From: Sulfurimonas autotrophica DSM 16294 | GTDB taxonomy: Bacteria; Campylobacterota; Campylobacteria; Campylobacterales; Sulfurimonadaceae | DNA: 64,000 nucleotides | Assembly (NCBI RefSeq): GCF_000147355.1 | Contig: NC_014506.1 | Coordinates: 1,922,001-1,986,000, forward strand | Reading direction: 5' to 3' | Shown: positions 17,787 through 27,520 of the stretch, piece after piece | How the letters are laid out: each line of letters begins with the position of its first letter | How positions within the stretch are numbered: position 1 is the first letter of the stretch | Program-made: the position numbers and the translations under genes | Notes under the pieces: generated by a model | What the model saw: the letters and a program-made list of their open reading frames with translations, nothing else | Database searches by the model: none | Told to the model about the DNA's origin: nothing

Positions 17787-18196
17787 TTATCATCTCTTAC
17801 ACACATAGCATACGCACTGTCACACTTGTCACTTGATGAGACAAAACCGTTCCCGCTAAAGACGGTAACAACATTGATATCATCATTTTTATCTTCCTCT
17901 GAAGTCCAAAACACTCCATCTTCCAAATAAGAAAATTTTGTTTTACCCTCTTTTGATTTTGTAAGATACATAAGCTCTTTTTTCGTTGGAAGCCGCCAGT
18001 CATCATGACCACCGACAGACAACCCTCCACAACGTGCTTTTGCCAATCTCCATATATCATTAAACTCCTGCATGGATGCAGTATCCTGCCACTGCAGATG
18101 ATGTTTTGTATCTCTAACGCTTTGAGGTTTTTTAACCCAGTCCGCACCAAAAGCAGAGGAAATTATAAGAAACAATACAATTACAACAATTCTCAT
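17783..18196 (-). CDS. Secreted DUF1566 (Lcl-type) domain protein
   Basis: A 137-residue exported protein: signal peptide to about residue 17 (SSAFGA), then a DUF1566 fold recognisable by LQWQDT, AKARCGGLSVGGHDDWRLPTKKEL, DGVFWTSEE and the final AYAMCVRDD. Related domains occur in adhesins and exported proteins; its function is not known. Overlaps the convergent EAL gene by 4 bases. Confidence 0.75.
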   Translation of the reverse strand: MRIVVIVLFLIISSAFGADWVKKPQSVRDTKHHLQWQDTASMQEFNDIWRLAKARCGGLSVGGHDDWRLPTKKELMYLTKSKEGKTKFSYLEDGVFWTSEEDKNDDINVVTVFSGNGFVSSSDKCDSAYAMCVRDDN

Positions 18197-18277
18197 ATCT
18201 ATTTTGCCTTTTTAAAAATATCTGCAATTTTATCAAAATAATGTGTAAAGTTTGTGCAATTTTCAATAAAATCAGCT

Positions 18278-20992
18278 TTACAACACCTTTACTGTTTTAA
18301 TTGCATCTTCTAAAATATAGCAAATATAGCCCTCGACTGCTTCATCGGTAATTTCTTGAACAGCCTTTATGTAGTATCTGACCTGTTTGATATGATGCTG
18401 TGTATATTTTAGTGAACTTTTATAATCTATCACACACCATTTTCCATCATCTTTTTTAACCAATAAATCAAGATAACGAAGGTTATTTTTATATCGCAGG
18501 GCCTTTTCCCTGTAACAGGTTCCCTGGGTCAGGTTTAAAAACTCTTCGGAATCAACAAGCCTGCTTATTCTCTGCACTATATCGTCAATTTCTGACTCTT
18601 CAAGCATAAAACCATACTTGTTGAGCATCATATTTTTGGCACATTGGAGAGCTTCTTGCGTAAATTCATGCATCATTTCTAAGGTATAATGCAGGGCAAT
18701 TCCAAAATTTATTGCCTGCAGGTCCTCTTGTTCTTGACTCTCCAGTGCTAACAAATCACTCTGCGTTCCATAATAAATATTTTCAAAAGAGAGTTTTTTA
18801 TGCTCTTGGGGCACACTTTTGGCTTTACATGTAGAACGTAGCTCTCCAAAACTTCCCGTTTGCAAATCCAGCAAATCAAATGTCGAATCTTTTGATTTTT
18901 CAATTATGATGAGATTTTCTCTGGCTCTGGTAAAAGCGACATACAAAGCATTTAAGCTGTCATCACGCATAAGTTCCTTCTCTTTTGCAAGCGCATAAGC
19001 ATAGTCATTGTCGATGAGTTCTCTGTTTTTTGTTCTGAGATAAAGATTTTGCAGTTTGATACCGTCATAATTATAAATAATGGCATCACGCGCGGCAGGG
19101 GCCTTTTTAAGTCTGTCCATCACGATTACATGCTCATACTCCAAGCCTTTTGATTTATGCACGGTCAACACACGTACTCCGCTGATGTCAGCTGCTGCCG
19201 CAGAAGTGTCGAGTCGTTCATACTCAAACAAAAGTGCTTCAATGTCTGCATAATTTGCAACAGCACTCAAAAAGCGAATAAGATGAAAATCATCATGAAA
19301 GAGTTTGTACTCATCGATACATTTCTTCACTACATCCACAAGTGTAACACCGCTAAAATCCACATAACGAATTGGGCTGACATCTTTGTCAATCAAGGCA
19401 AAAAAGTTATGTTTGTAAATATCTTCTCGAAAATAGAGATACTTCAAATACTCCAAAACAGCCTTGACGCTTCTTTGGTTTATCAGCTTCGTGGTTGTCT
19501 CTGTCACAACCTCAATATTTTCTTCTTCAAGTGCATTTTTTATTGCCTGCCCGTCACTGTTGGTTGCGCAAAGAATGGCGATGTCATTCACATCTGCGCC
19601 CAAAGTAATCAAACGTTTTACCTGTGTAGCAAGTTCTTCTAAAAGTTCATCATTTACAATCACTTCAACATACCCGCCCTGCGCCTCTTTACGAACAAGC
19701 TGCGGCGTATAGTCTTTCATTTTGTTTATAAAGACACTGTTGACAAACTCTATGACCTCTTTTTGCGAGCGGTAATTTGTTACAAGTTTTTTCACCTCGG
19801 TACGGTTCTCTTTTACAACCTCGCCAAAAAGTGCCGAAACACCGCCGCGAAAACGATAAATAGACTGTTTGACATCCCCCACAAAGAAAAAGCTTCCCTC
19901 GCTGCAGATGCCCTCGCCTGAGGTTATCTCTTGAATCAGCGGTTTTAAAATCTCATACTGCAGTACACTTGTATCTTGAAACTCATCAAGCAGCATATGC
20001 TCTATTGTTGCGTCCAGACGAAAGTATAAAAATTCACTCTCATCCAAACGGTTGAGTATTTCATATACCAAAAGCGTGACATCAGAAAAACTGAGTTCAC
20101 TCTCATCAATATACAGTGCTTTTTTTGCTTTTTTATAAATATCTACCAGTTCATTTAAAGCAGAAAAAAAGTTCTGCTCTTTTACTTTTATCTGTGCTTT
20201 AACTGCATCTTGAATTTTTTGCAGTGTCATGTCCATCTCAGGGATGAAACATTTTTTAAATACCCAGTAATTCAGGCTCTCTTTATAGACCCAGGTTTTG
20301 GCTTTTAACTCATCAAAATTCTGGGCAACAACCGCTTTTTGCAAAGTCGGTGAAGCACCTTTGCAGTTTGCTATGATACTTTGCAAAGTACCGAGTACTT
20401 CCATCGCCTCTTGTTCGAGCTCTTTTGTTGACGTTTTGTTGAATTTTAGATGTGAAAGCTCCTCTTTTTTGAGGTAAAAATCATCAAGCAGGGCAAATAT
20501 ATCACTAACCCTTTTACTCGATTCCAAAGAGAGGTTTATCAGCGTCGAACGTTTATTGGCAACACTCACTTCTTTTAAAAATCGTGACATTAGTTTCACT
20601 TCATGCTGAGCATTTGCAGTTGTAAAGTCCGGCATCAACGAAGCATACAAAGAGAACTTTCTGAGTATCTGGGTAAAAAAGCTGTCAATCGTCATAATTT
20701 TTGTATGTGCATTTAAAAATTCGGCTAAAATTTTAGAGCGTTGTGCCAAAATGTCATCCTCATCCATGCCGCACTCTTTGGCAATTTCTGAGAGTTCTGT
20801 GCGGGAGTCCAGATCTTCTAACGTTTCAATGATACGCTCGCTCATTTCAGAAGCAGCTTTATTTGTAAAGGTGAGTGCCAAAACTTTTGAAGGCTCGGCT
20901 CCTTTAAACAGGAGTGAGAGATAGCGCACAACAAGCATAAATGTCTTTCCGCTGCCTGCACTCGCTTCGTAAGCCAAATTGTTAATGAACAT
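18278..20992 (-). CDS. addA: AddA-like helicase-nuclease (RecB-type UvrD helicase)
   Basis: A 904-residue SF1A helicase with C-terminal nuclease. Walker A ASAGSGKTFMLV near residue 10, motif Ia LALTFTNKAASEMSER, Walker B LLDEFQDTSVLQYE, NYRSQKEVIEFV, VLTVHKSKGLEYEHVIV (motif V) and ALYVAFTRARENLII (motif VI) are in order. The C-terminal nuclease has a CVIDYKSS PD-(D/E)XK core. With AddB it processes double-strand ends for RecA loading. Shorter than Bacillus AddA, as in Campylobacter and Helicobacter. One gene away from addB. Confidence 0.9.
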   Translation of the reverse strand: MFINNLAYEASAGSGKTFMLVVRYLSLLFKGAEPSKVLALTFTNKAASEMSERIIETLEDLDSRTELSEIAKECGMDEDDILAQRSKILAEFLNAHTKIMTIDSFFTQILRKFSLYASLMPDFTTANAQHEVKLMSRFLKEVSVANKRSTLINLSLESSKRVSDIFALLDDFYLKKEELSHLKFNKTSTKELEQEAMEVLGTLQSIIANCKGASPTLQKAVVAQNFDELKAKTWVYKESLNYWVFKKCFIPEMDMTLQKIQDAVKAQIKVKEQNFFSALNELVDIYKKAKKALYIDESELSFSDVTLLVYEILNRLDESEFLYFRLDATIEHMLLDEFQDTSVLQYEILKPLIQEITSGEGICSEGSFFFVGDVKQSIYRFRGGVSALFGEVVKENRTEVKKLVTNYRSQKEVIEFVNSVFINKMKDYTPQLVRKEAQGGYVEVIVNDELLEELATQVKRLITLGADVNDIAILCATNSDGQAIKNALEEENIEVVTETTTKLINQRSVKAVLEYLKYLYFREDIYKHNFFALIDKDVSPIRYVDFSGVTLVDVVKKCIDEYKLFHDDFHLIRFLSAVANYADIEALLFEYERLDTSAAAADISGVRVLTVHKSKGLEYEHVIVMDRLKKAPAARDAIIYNYDGIKLQNLYLRTKNRELIDNDYAYALAKEKELMRDDSLNALYVAFTRARENLIIIEKSKDSTFDLLDLQTGSFGELRSTCKAKSVPQEHKKLSFENIYYGTQSDLLALESQEQEDLQAINFGIALHYTLEMMHEFTQEALQCAKNMMLNKYGFMLEESEIDDIVQRISRLVDSEEFLNLTQGTCYREKALRYKNNLRYLDLLVKKDDGKWCVIDYKSSLKYTQHHIKQVRYYIKAVQEITDEAVEGYICYILEDAIKTVKVL

Positions 20993-21001
20993 CCAAAGCT
21001 C

Positions 21002-21718
21002 CTATTTTACGCTTGTATTTACTGTTTTGATGTAGGCATTTCCAAACTTGAAACTTTTATATGTCTCTGCTTCAAGCAGACCATAACAGTCGGTTTTCAA
21101 TGCTATAAAATACTTTTTTTTCTTTTTCGCCACTTTAATCTTATAAAAGTTCTTCTCTTTAGAAATCAAATACAATTTATTCGTCTTTTTTTGATCCATA
21201 TACTTGATTTCACCCTTTTTGAATAAACTGATATTTTTCATCAACGTCAGGTAATCATTGTCTGCATAATCAATTTCTTTTGATTTATCTTCAATCTCAG
21301 TATGATATTGTCTTTTTTTTGAAAAAAGGTGCTTCACATCTATGGAAAGTACCTTTTTTTCTATATGTGTTTTTTTTGTTATACTCATTTTTTCAGCATT
21401 ACAAAAATAGCTGATTTGTTTCTTTTCATGCCTTTTCAGAGTCAGTTCACTAAAAAAGACAGGAATATATCTGCCATCTGGTGCAATATGCCCAATACTT
21501 TTATATTGCACTTTTTTAATCCCAGATACAGCACGTATAAACGAAGTAGGTTTTGCATTTAAAAATAGTCCGTAATTTTTTCCATTTTTTACTTCTTTAT
21601 AAGAAGCAGAACCGATTTTTCCATATAATGTGACAGAAACAACATATTCTCGTTGAATTTCCGAGCCAAAAAGTTTTGTCATTATAAGTACCAGCAGTAA
21701 GATTATTTTCAAACTCAT
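21002..21718 (-). CDS. Exported DUF3108-like protein between addA and addB
   Basis: A 238-residue protein with an N-terminal signal sequence (residues 3-18) and Lys-rich beta-strand segments. The pattern (EYVVSVTLYGKIGSASYK, a two-strand hairpin, then DYLTLMKNISLFKKGE) recalls DUF3108 proteins, thought to be periplasmic or envelope proteins of unknown function. Its place between two recombination genes is probably only operon organisation: it is 3 bases from addB and 9 from addA. Confidence 0.6.
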   Translation of the reverse strand: MSLKIILLLVLIMTKLFGSEIQREYVVSVTLYGKIGSASYKEVKNGKNYGLFLNAKPTSFIRAVSGIKKVQYKSIGHIAPDGRYIPVFFSELTLKRHEKKQISYFCNAEKMSITKKTHIEKKVLSIDVKHLFSKKRQYHTEIEDKSKEIDYADNDYLTLMKNISLFKKGEIKYMDQKKTNKLYLISKEKNFYKIKVAKKKKKYFIALKTDCYGLLEAETYKSFKFGNAYIKTVNTSVK

Positions 21719-21721
21719 ATT

Positions 21722-24070
21722 CTATGCAGCCCTATTACATATTATTGCATATTCACAAAATTGACAAGCTTTTACATCTTCACATTTTTCAAAGTTTACT
21801 GATTCAATGCTGAGCAAATCTTTTATATGCGACTTGAGAATTTCTAGTTTTTCATCTAAAAAGCTCTCAGGCACTATACGAGACTCTTTTAAATCATAAA
21901 AACCGCAGCTCTGCACATTACCCAGACCTCCGGCTAAAAGATAATAAAATTCAAGCTGAAAATCTGTCGCATCCGTGAAGTTATTTTTGGTATTGAGCGT
22001 ATAGGAACCGGTTTTGTAGTCAAGCACTTCTATGAGATTTTCTTTTTTATCTATTCTGTCAATCTGCCCTGCTATTGTTATACCGGCATATGGTGCTTTA
22101 AAATACTCTTCAGTTGAAGCGACATGCCAACCCTGCTCAAATCTTTGTATTTCCACGTCTACAAAAGCTTCTAAGCGTTTTTTTTGCATGCTGACAAGAT
22201 ATTTGTCAAGTTCACTTTCACCGCAAAACTCATCAAGCGCTTTGTCTATATCTCTTTTAAGCTTTTGCGTATCTGTATAATAATTCTGTTTTTCGTAAAC
22301 CTCTTTGAGTGCTCGGTGTACTACATTTCCTATTTCATATTCTTGTGGCATATCTTTTGGTATTTCGTGGTTTTTAATGTACTTTATGTATTTGTAATAG
22401 TATTTACGTTTACATGTAAGGAAGGTTTTAAGTCTGGTAGCTGAGAGTTCTATATTTTTAAAACTGTATTCCTGCACGATTTCTGACTCTTGTTTTGGCT
22501 CTTGTTTGACACGTGCAAAAAGAATCTCTGCATAATCAAGCTCACTGTGCAGATTATTTTCTTGTATGCCGAGCTGTTTTAAAAACCTTGAGCCACTGCT
22601 TTGTTCTGAGCTGACATAGGATATCGCTACCTCTTGTGAGCGCGCCATTAACATCTCATAATAATGTTTTTGCAGGTTTTCTCTGTCACTCATAGTTGGC
22701 AGAGATGCGACCTTGCGTATCTGTGTGTTCAAAAACATATCTTTATCACTACGTTTTGGCACATTTTTGTCATCAAAATCTATAATGATGACTGCATCAA
22801 AATGCACACTTCTTGTCTCTAAAACACCCATCACGGTAACCTTACCCCCGCGCACATCATCAAGTGTTCTTGCGGCTAGCCTTTGCATAAAAATATTCAT
22901 CAGTGATTTTACGCTCATGTCCTGCATAAAAGGAAGAATCATCTGTATTTTATGCAGTTCTTCACTAAATATTTTTTTTTCTTGTTTATTGGTAAAAATT
23001 TCGCCGACTGCATTCATCTGGTTTAAAAAATCTATCTCTGCAACTTTTTTATAATAAATCGCATAGAGATTTAAAAAGAGTTCATCGCCTACTCTTTGCA
23101 CTCTTGCCTCATTTTCTTTGGAATCCTGTTCTATGGCATTTAACGTGGCATTGAGTTTTGCATAAAGTCTTGCATTACGAAACGAATCTCCCATAGCAAG
23201 ATTTAAATTACACTTTTCATCAAAGCTTTTAAGTATCTCTGCCATTGACTCATTTGGCAGTATTACTGCAATATTTTGTGGGTTATAGCCTTTTTGAACA
23301 AACTCATAAATTTTTTGCTGCACAAAGCCTACCTGCAGGAGTGATTCGCTAAACGTGTTACATGTAAGCTTGTAATCTTTTTGGATTTTTTCTTTCGTGA
23401 GAATTTTTGATTCATTCAGAGATAACTCATATATAAATCCGGCTTCCAGATCAAAGCCGAGTTCACACAGCTTACCTTGCATCTTTTCATTAAAGCGTGT
23501 TGCCCAAAAATGAAGTGTTATACTTGTAAACTTCAGCGCTTTTTCTAAAAGCTCAAGTTCAAAGTTTGTCAAATGCCCGTCAAGTTGAATTACAATATTT
23601 TTATGTGTTTTTGCATAGACCTCATTAAATTCGTAAAGCTTTGGCAAAAAGATTCTATCTAACAGTTTTCTTTCATCACATAATTTTTCATAGCGTTTAT
23701 ATAACTCTTGCAAAATTGCAATATGTTCTTCATATTCTGCATATACATCAGCATTACAGAGCTGATGTATATCGTAAAGTTCAGCGCTCAGCTCTTCAAA
23801 AAATTTAAATATATAAGAGCTGTTTTTTGTAAAAGTAAAAAAGTTTCGCTCGATTTGCAGAGCTGAAAAATCTTTAAAGTCTGATGCTTCAAGTAAAAGA
23901 AGCACTCTGCTGTCTTCATCTATAAATTTATAATCTTTAACAAGTGTGAGTTTGGATATAAAATCACTCATGGTGATATAGTTGGGTAAAAAAAGAGTCT
24001 GGCTCTCTTGTGTAAGCTGCTCGTGACGGATTGCACGAGCAGAGGGAAGAACTATGGTTGATTCATCCAT
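21722..24070 (-). CDS. addB: AddB-like nuclease/helicase-like subunit with Fe-S nuclease domain
   Basis: A 782-residue AddB-like protein. Helicase-like motifs are degenerate (no intact Walker A at the N-terminus), with VMGVLETRSVHFDAVIIIDFDD as a relic of motif V. The C-terminal RecB-type nuclease has VIEVLDYKTGSYT, and cysteines in TCKRKYYYKY and the terminal CEDVKACQFCEYAIIC can hold a 4Fe-4S cluster as in AddB. Partner of the addA product. Two TACATGTA palindromes lie in it, one encoding the LTCK containing the first cluster cysteine. Confidence 0.85.
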   Translation of the reverse strand: MDESTIVLPSARAIRHEQLTQESQTLFLPNYITMSDFISKLTLVKDYKFIDEDSRVLLLLEASDFKDFSALQIERNFFTFTKNSSYIFKFFEELSAELYDIHQLCNADVYAEYEEHIAILQELYKRYEKLCDERKLLDRIFLPKLYEFNEVYAKTHKNIVIQLDGHLTNFELELLEKALKFTSITLHFWATRFNEKMQGKLCELGFDLEAGFIYELSLNESKILTKEKIQKDYKLTCNTFSESLLQVGFVQQKIYEFVQKGYNPQNIAVILPNESMAEILKSFDEKCNLNLAMGDSFRNARLYAKLNATLNAIEQDSKENEARVQRVGDELFLNLYAIYYKKVAEIDFLNQMNAVGEIFTNKQEKKIFSEELHKIQMILPFMQDMSVKSLMNIFMQRLAARTLDDVRGGKVTVMGVLETRSVHFDAVIIIDFDDKNVPKRSDKDMFLNTQIRKVASLPTMSDRENLQKHYYEMLMARSQEVAISYVSSEQSSGSRFLKQLGIQENNLHSELDYAEILFARVKQEPKQESEIVQEYSFKNIELSATRLKTFLTCKRKYYYKYIKYIKNHEIPKDMPQEYEIGNVVHRALKEVYEKQNYYTDTQKLKRDIDKALDEFCGESELDKYLVSMQKKRLEAFVDVEIQRFEQGWHVASTEEYFKAPYAGITIAGQIDRIDKKENLIEVLDYKTGSYTLNTKNNFTDATDFQLEFYYLLAGGLGNVQSCGFYDLKESRIVPESFLDEKLEILKSHIKDLLSIESVNFEKCEDVKACQFCEYAIICNRAA

Positions 24071-24073
24071 AGT

Positions 24074-24601
24074 TTAATATTGTGAAGCCTCTTGAATACT
24101 TCTATCATTTATAATTCTCGTATCGGTTTTTATCGCATAAAATCTGCTTTTATCGCCGATATCCACTTTTAACAATAAATTCCAAACACCTACTTTTGGA
24201 AACTTTACATCATGGAAAACATAAACATTCTCTTCAAATTCCGGATTTTTCAATGTTTTAGTATATGTCTCAACCTCAGGACGACTTATTTCTAAAAGCA
24301 TCTTTGCGCCTTTTACTGCTTTGCCGTCTTTGGTTGTCAGGGCATACTTCACATCACAGCCGTTTTGTGAAATTTTGTCTGAAACATATTTCAGCTTGTA
24401 ATCTTTATCAAAAGCAATTCGTGATTTAATCAGCTTGTTTGCATTTGCATCTGCATCCTGATAGTTCGTCATATAGGCGTCACTCGGCTGTATATCAGCT
24501 TTGCCTGTTTCTATTATTGTCCATATACCTAAACCGAATACTCCCGCAATTGCCAGCCCAATTGCATAGGGCCAAAGTTTACCACTTTTTATAATGCTCA
24601 T
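24074..24601 (-). CDS. FixH-like membrane-anchored protein of the cbb3 oxidase locus
   Basis: A 175-residue protein with one N-terminal membrane helix (PYAIGLAIAGVFGLGIWTII) and a periplasmic beta-sandwich domain of FixH/CcoH type (YALTTKDGKAVKGAKMLLEISRP, FPKVGVWNLLLKVDIGDKSRFYAIKTD). FixH proteins help cbb3 oxidase copper delivery and assembly, which fits the operon. I take the ATG at 24601, because AGAAGG is 7 bases upstream; the ATG at 24625 would lie inside the previous gene. Overlaps that gene by 23 bases. Confidence 0.75.
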   Translation of the reverse strand: MSIIKSGKLWPYAIGLAIAGVFGLGIWTIIETGKADIQPSDAYMTNYQDADANANKLIKSRIAFDKDYKLKYVSDKISQNGCDVKYALTTKDGKAVKGAKMLLEISRPEVETYTKTLKNPEFEENVYVFHDVKFPKVGVWNLLLKVDIGDKSRFYAIKTDTRIINDRSIQEASQY

Positions 24602-25295
24602 TTTTATGCCTTCTTTTATAAACAATTCTTCTTATATACATAATAATACCATATAAAACAAAACCATAGAACAATAGTTTTACAAAAAAGAGTGTTGTTT
24701 GGTTTGTATCGCCAAAATCATTCTCCAACTTTACATTTTTGCTACGCGCTATTTGCTGTGCGATATCAAGATAACCGTTAAACATTGCAGCAGAGTACTT
24801 CCCTGTAATTTCACCCTTCTTCGCTTTACCACCGAGTAAAGGAAGGATGGAACCATCACTATGTGTCATAATATCTTTAAAATCATTCCAGTTTTTTGCA
24901 TACATGACACCCATTAAAAATGCCTGTACTTTTGATGCAACCGGGCTTAAAATACCTTTCTTGTCAAAATACTTATATAAAGATTCATCATTAGCTAAAA
25001 TATCAACCTGCTTGTTCATTTCTGTAAATGTAAGAAGTACAGTAGGTTGGTTAAATTGTTTAAGAAGATTTTTTTCATAAACAACAATATTTTCACCATT
25101 TGGTAGTTCTCTTAGTATTACCAGCCGCAATGTAATACCCGTTTTTTTGTATAATTCGCTTCCTAGAGCCTCAACTTCTTCACTGAACTTAGGGTTATGA
25201 ATTATTTCATCTTTATATAAATACTCTGCAAATAAATGTGTTTGAAACAATATGATGAGGGTGAGGGCATAAAGCCCTCTTGTTAAAATATTCAA
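24579..25295 (-). CDS. TPM-domain-like exported membrane protein
   Basis: A 238-residue protein: signal peptide to about residue 23 (HLFA), a periplasmic region resembling the TPM fold (ELYKKTGITLRLVILRELPNGENIVVYEKNLLKQF, then QPTVLLTFTEMNKQVDILAND), and a membrane helix at about 205-223 followed by a short basic tail. TPM domains are linked to photosystem repair and other unclear roles. It is downstream of the cco genes and may be involved in oxidase maintenance; this is context only. Confidence 0.6.
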   Translation of the reverse strand: MNILTRGLYALTLIILFQTHLFAEYLYKDEIIHNPKFSEEVEALGSELYKKTGITLRLVILRELPNGENIVVYEKNLLKQFNQPTVLLTFTEMNKQVDILANDESLYKYFDKKGILSPVASKVQAFLMGVMYAKNWNDFKDIMTHSDGSILPLLGGKAKKGEITGKYSAAMFNGYLDIAQQIARSKNVKLENDFGDTNQTTLFFVKLLFYGFVLYGIIMYIRRIVYKRRHKNEHYKKW

Positions 25296-25303
25296 TGAAT
25301 TTC

Positions 25304-25393
25304 CTAACCGATATAAAGGTGATTAGGAGTTACTACGGCCCACAAAGTATATACTGCCATGATTACTAGACCCCATGAAATAATTTTTTCCAT
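25304..25393 (-). CDS. 29-residue single-helix membrane peptide in the cco operon
   Basis: The ATG at 25393 has a perfect AAGGAG 9 bases upstream and opens a 29-codon frame that reads MEKIISWGLVIMAVYTLW and ends in PNHLYIG with TAG. Residues 4-21 are one transmembrane helix. It lies 11 bases after the DUF4006 gene and 8 bases before the TPM-like gene, filling what would otherwise be a 109-base gap. Small single-helix subunits (such as CcoM of Pseudomonas stutzeri) are known in cbb3 oxidases, so this is a candidate accessory subunit. It is not homologous to anything I can name. Confidence 0.7.
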   Translation of the reverse strand: MEKIISWGLVIMAVYTLWAVVTPNHLYIG

Positions 25394-25404
25394 TTCTAGA
25401 CTCC

Positions 25405-25638
25405 TTATTTTGCGTCTACAACATGATCAGCCATTGTTGATACAGTGTGACCTGAACCAAAACCAATACCTGAACCGATAGACTTTTCATCTTTTATTTT
25501 ATAAAAGTTTTGAGCCTGCGCATGTTGTACACTTACTGCATTAACACTTAAAAAAGCCAGTATGCTAAGTAGCAGAACAGTTGCAATCAGCATTCCTGTA
25601 ACACCGTCAAGAGCGAAAACACTTCTATTTTCATTCAT
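25405..25638 (-). CDS. DUF4006 family protein of the cbb3 oxidase operon
   Basis: A 77-residue protein with one membrane helix (residues 14-33, MLIATVLLLSILAFLSVN) and a short C-terminal part facing outward. DUF4006 proteins are found in Campylobacterota next to ccoNOQP; their role is unknown. It begins one base after the ccoP stop. Confidence 0.8.
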   Translation of the reverse strand: MNENRSVFALDGVTGMLIATVLLLSILAFLSVNAVSVQHAQAQNFYKIKDEKSIGSGIGFGSGHTVSTMADHVVDAK

Positions 25639-25639
25639 G

Positions 25640-26581
25640 TTACTCTCCTTTGCTTAAGCTCATTACATATGCTGCAATAGCTTCTTTTTGTTTAGGGTTC
25701 AATCTATCCATTGCAGGCATTTTACCGATTGCACCTTGTTTGCCGTTATCTAATACGTTAATGACCAGTTGTTTATTCCAAGTAGCGATATCCGGAGCAA
25801 CGTACGCCATACCTTTACCGTCAGGACCGTGACATGCAGCACATACATTAGCAAACACATTTGCACCTGCACTGTTTGTATCTTTAAGACCACCCGCAAC
25901 ATACTTAGCAACTTCATCAATCTCTTTGTCAGTGATTAACGCACCTGTTTCAGCATTAAACAGACCATTACGATCCGGCATCGGCATTTCAGTACCTAAA
26001 AGTTTATTATTAGAACCGTGGTTAATAACATATTTGATACTTTTTTCTGAAATTCTTTGATTTAAATCAGCAGCATCAATTTCATTGTTACCATCAGCAT
26101 TCAGACCGTGACAAGCAACACATTCAACAAGGTAAACTGATTCACCCATATTTACAAGTTGTTCGCCTTTGATGTTTGCATATTTCTTTTCAAATTCAGC
26201 ATCTTTTTCTTTTACTTCTTCATTGTATTGTCCAATTTGAGAAAAAGCATTTACCGGATAACCGATTGTGAAGTACCACATACCCCAAATCATCGTGCCT
26301 AAAAACATAATTGCCCAACCAAAAGGTACCGGGTTTTTATATTCACCTATATTGTCCCATGATTCATCTGCCAACTCACCGCTTGCGTGGTCAACCTGCA
26401 TTTGACGCACATACTTGATTACAACAAAAATTGTAATAATTACAAGCGCAACTGCACCTGCAATAGCAAGCATATTGACGATATCACCATTGAGACCACC
26501 TTTTTGGTATCCAACTGTTGCATATGTTGCACCCAACATTGCTGCAGTTATGATAATTCCCCAAAGATAAAGCTTATTCAT
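25640..26581 (-). CDS. ccoP: cbb3-type cytochrome c oxidase, diheme subunit CcoP
   Basis: A 313-residue subunit with membrane segments near residues 37-57 and 88-107 and two c-type heme motifs, CVACH (154-158) and CAACH (247-251), followed by Met ligands in EMPMPDR and GKMPAMDRL. It passes electrons from soluble cytochrome c to CcoO. Third heme-bearing gene of the operon. Confidence 0.96.
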   Translation of the reverse strand: MNKLYLWGIIITAAMLGATYATVGYQKGGLNGDIVNMLAIAGAVALVIITIFVVIKYVRQMQVDHASGELADESWDNIGEYKNPVPFGWAIMFLGTMIWGMWYFTIGYPVNAFSQIGQYNEEVKEKDAEFEKKYANIKGEQLVNMGESVYLVECVACHGLNADGNNEIDAADLNQRISEKSIKYVINHGSNNKLLGTEMPMPDRNGLFNAETGALITDKEIDEVAKYVAGGLKDTNSAGANVFANVCAACHGPDGKGMAYVAPDIATWNKQLVINVLDNGKQGAIGKMPAMDRLNPKQKEAIAAYVMSLSKGE

Positions 26582-26590
26582 ATATCTCTC

Positions 26591-26794
26591 CTATTTTTCT
26601 TTATCGCGTGATACAGGTTTTACCGGAGTATCACCTATATCATCTTTCAGTGCCATATCACTATAGTGCTCATAATCAACTCCGGTAGAGTCTTTCCTTT
26701 TTGTATAAAGATGATAAACATACGAGTATGTTCCTACCACCAAAAACAGTATTAAAAAGAAATACGCATACGCTGCAAATTCATTAAAATCCAC
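26591..26794 (-). CDS. ccoQ: cbb3-type cytochrome c oxidase, subunit CcoQ
   Basis: A 67-residue protein with one membrane helix (FLILFLVVGTYSYVYHLYT) and a polar tail, between ccoO and ccoP. CcoQ/FixQ stabilises the complex. Confidence 0.88.
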   Translation of the reverse strand: MDFNEFAAYAYFFLILFLVVGTYSYVYHLYTKRKDSTGVDYEHYSDMALKDDIGDTPVKPVSRDKEK

Positions 26795-26809
26795 TATAAA
26801 ACACCTTTC

Positions 26810-27502
26810 CTATTTCAGACTGTTTAAATATGCAATTAAAGCAACTATCTCAGGTACTTCACCACGTGCCACTGCATCTTTAACGTCTTGATCTTTCATT
26901 TTTGATGTAATCTCTTTTGCTTCTGCCAATGCCATAGCATGTGCTCCGGCAACAGAATCTGCCATTTTAACTACTGTAGTTGATCCATCTTTCATAGGAA
27001 CAGGTTTGTTATATGGTACACCAAAGAATTCTGCATTTGTCAACTGTGTAGCATATGCAGTATCTATATCTGCATTGTTTGTATACAACCATGCATAGCC
27101 GGGCATAATACTTGACGGCATTACAGACTTAGGATTTTTCATGTGATTTTCATGCCACTCTGTAGTTCTATAGTTACCTACTCTGTGTAAATCCGGACCG
27201 GTTCTTTTAGACCCCCAAAGAAATGGTCTGTCATATGCATACTCACCACTTAAAGAGTAGTGACCGTAACGGTCAGTCTCAGCTTTAAACGGACGAATCA
27301 ACTGTGAATGACATGCATTACAGCTATTTTTAATATACACGTCACGACCAGCTTGCTCTAGTAAAGTTATCGGCTTCGTTCCGATAACTGGACGAGAAGC
27401 CTGAGCAAAGTTTGGCACGATTTCAATCAAACCGGCAAAAGCAATTGTAACGAATACACCTACCGCGAAAAAGAACGGATGTTTTTCTAACCAATGAAAC
27501 AT
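26810..27502 (-). CDS. ccoO: cbb3-type cytochrome c oxidase, monoheme subunit CcoO
   Basis: A 230-residue subunit: one N-terminal membrane helix (10-30), heme motif CNACH at 61-65, the conserved GPDLHRVGNYRTTEWHENHMKNP and the Met-ligand segment SSIMPGYAWLY. Electron entry to the CcoN heme b. Confidence 0.96.
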   Translation of the reverse strand: MFHWLEKHPFFFAVGVFVTIAFAGLIEIVPNFAQASRPVIGTKPITLLEQAGRDVYIKNSCNACHSQLIRPFKAETDRYGHYSLSGEYAYDRPFLWGSKRTGPDLHRVGNYRTTEWHENHMKNPKSVMPSSIMPGYAWLYTNNADIDTAYATQLTNAEFFGVPYNKPVPMKDGSTTVVKMADSVAGAHAMALAEAKEITSKMKDQDVKDAVARGEVPEIVALIAYLNSLK

Positions 27503-27520
27503 AATATAAACTCCTTTCTA

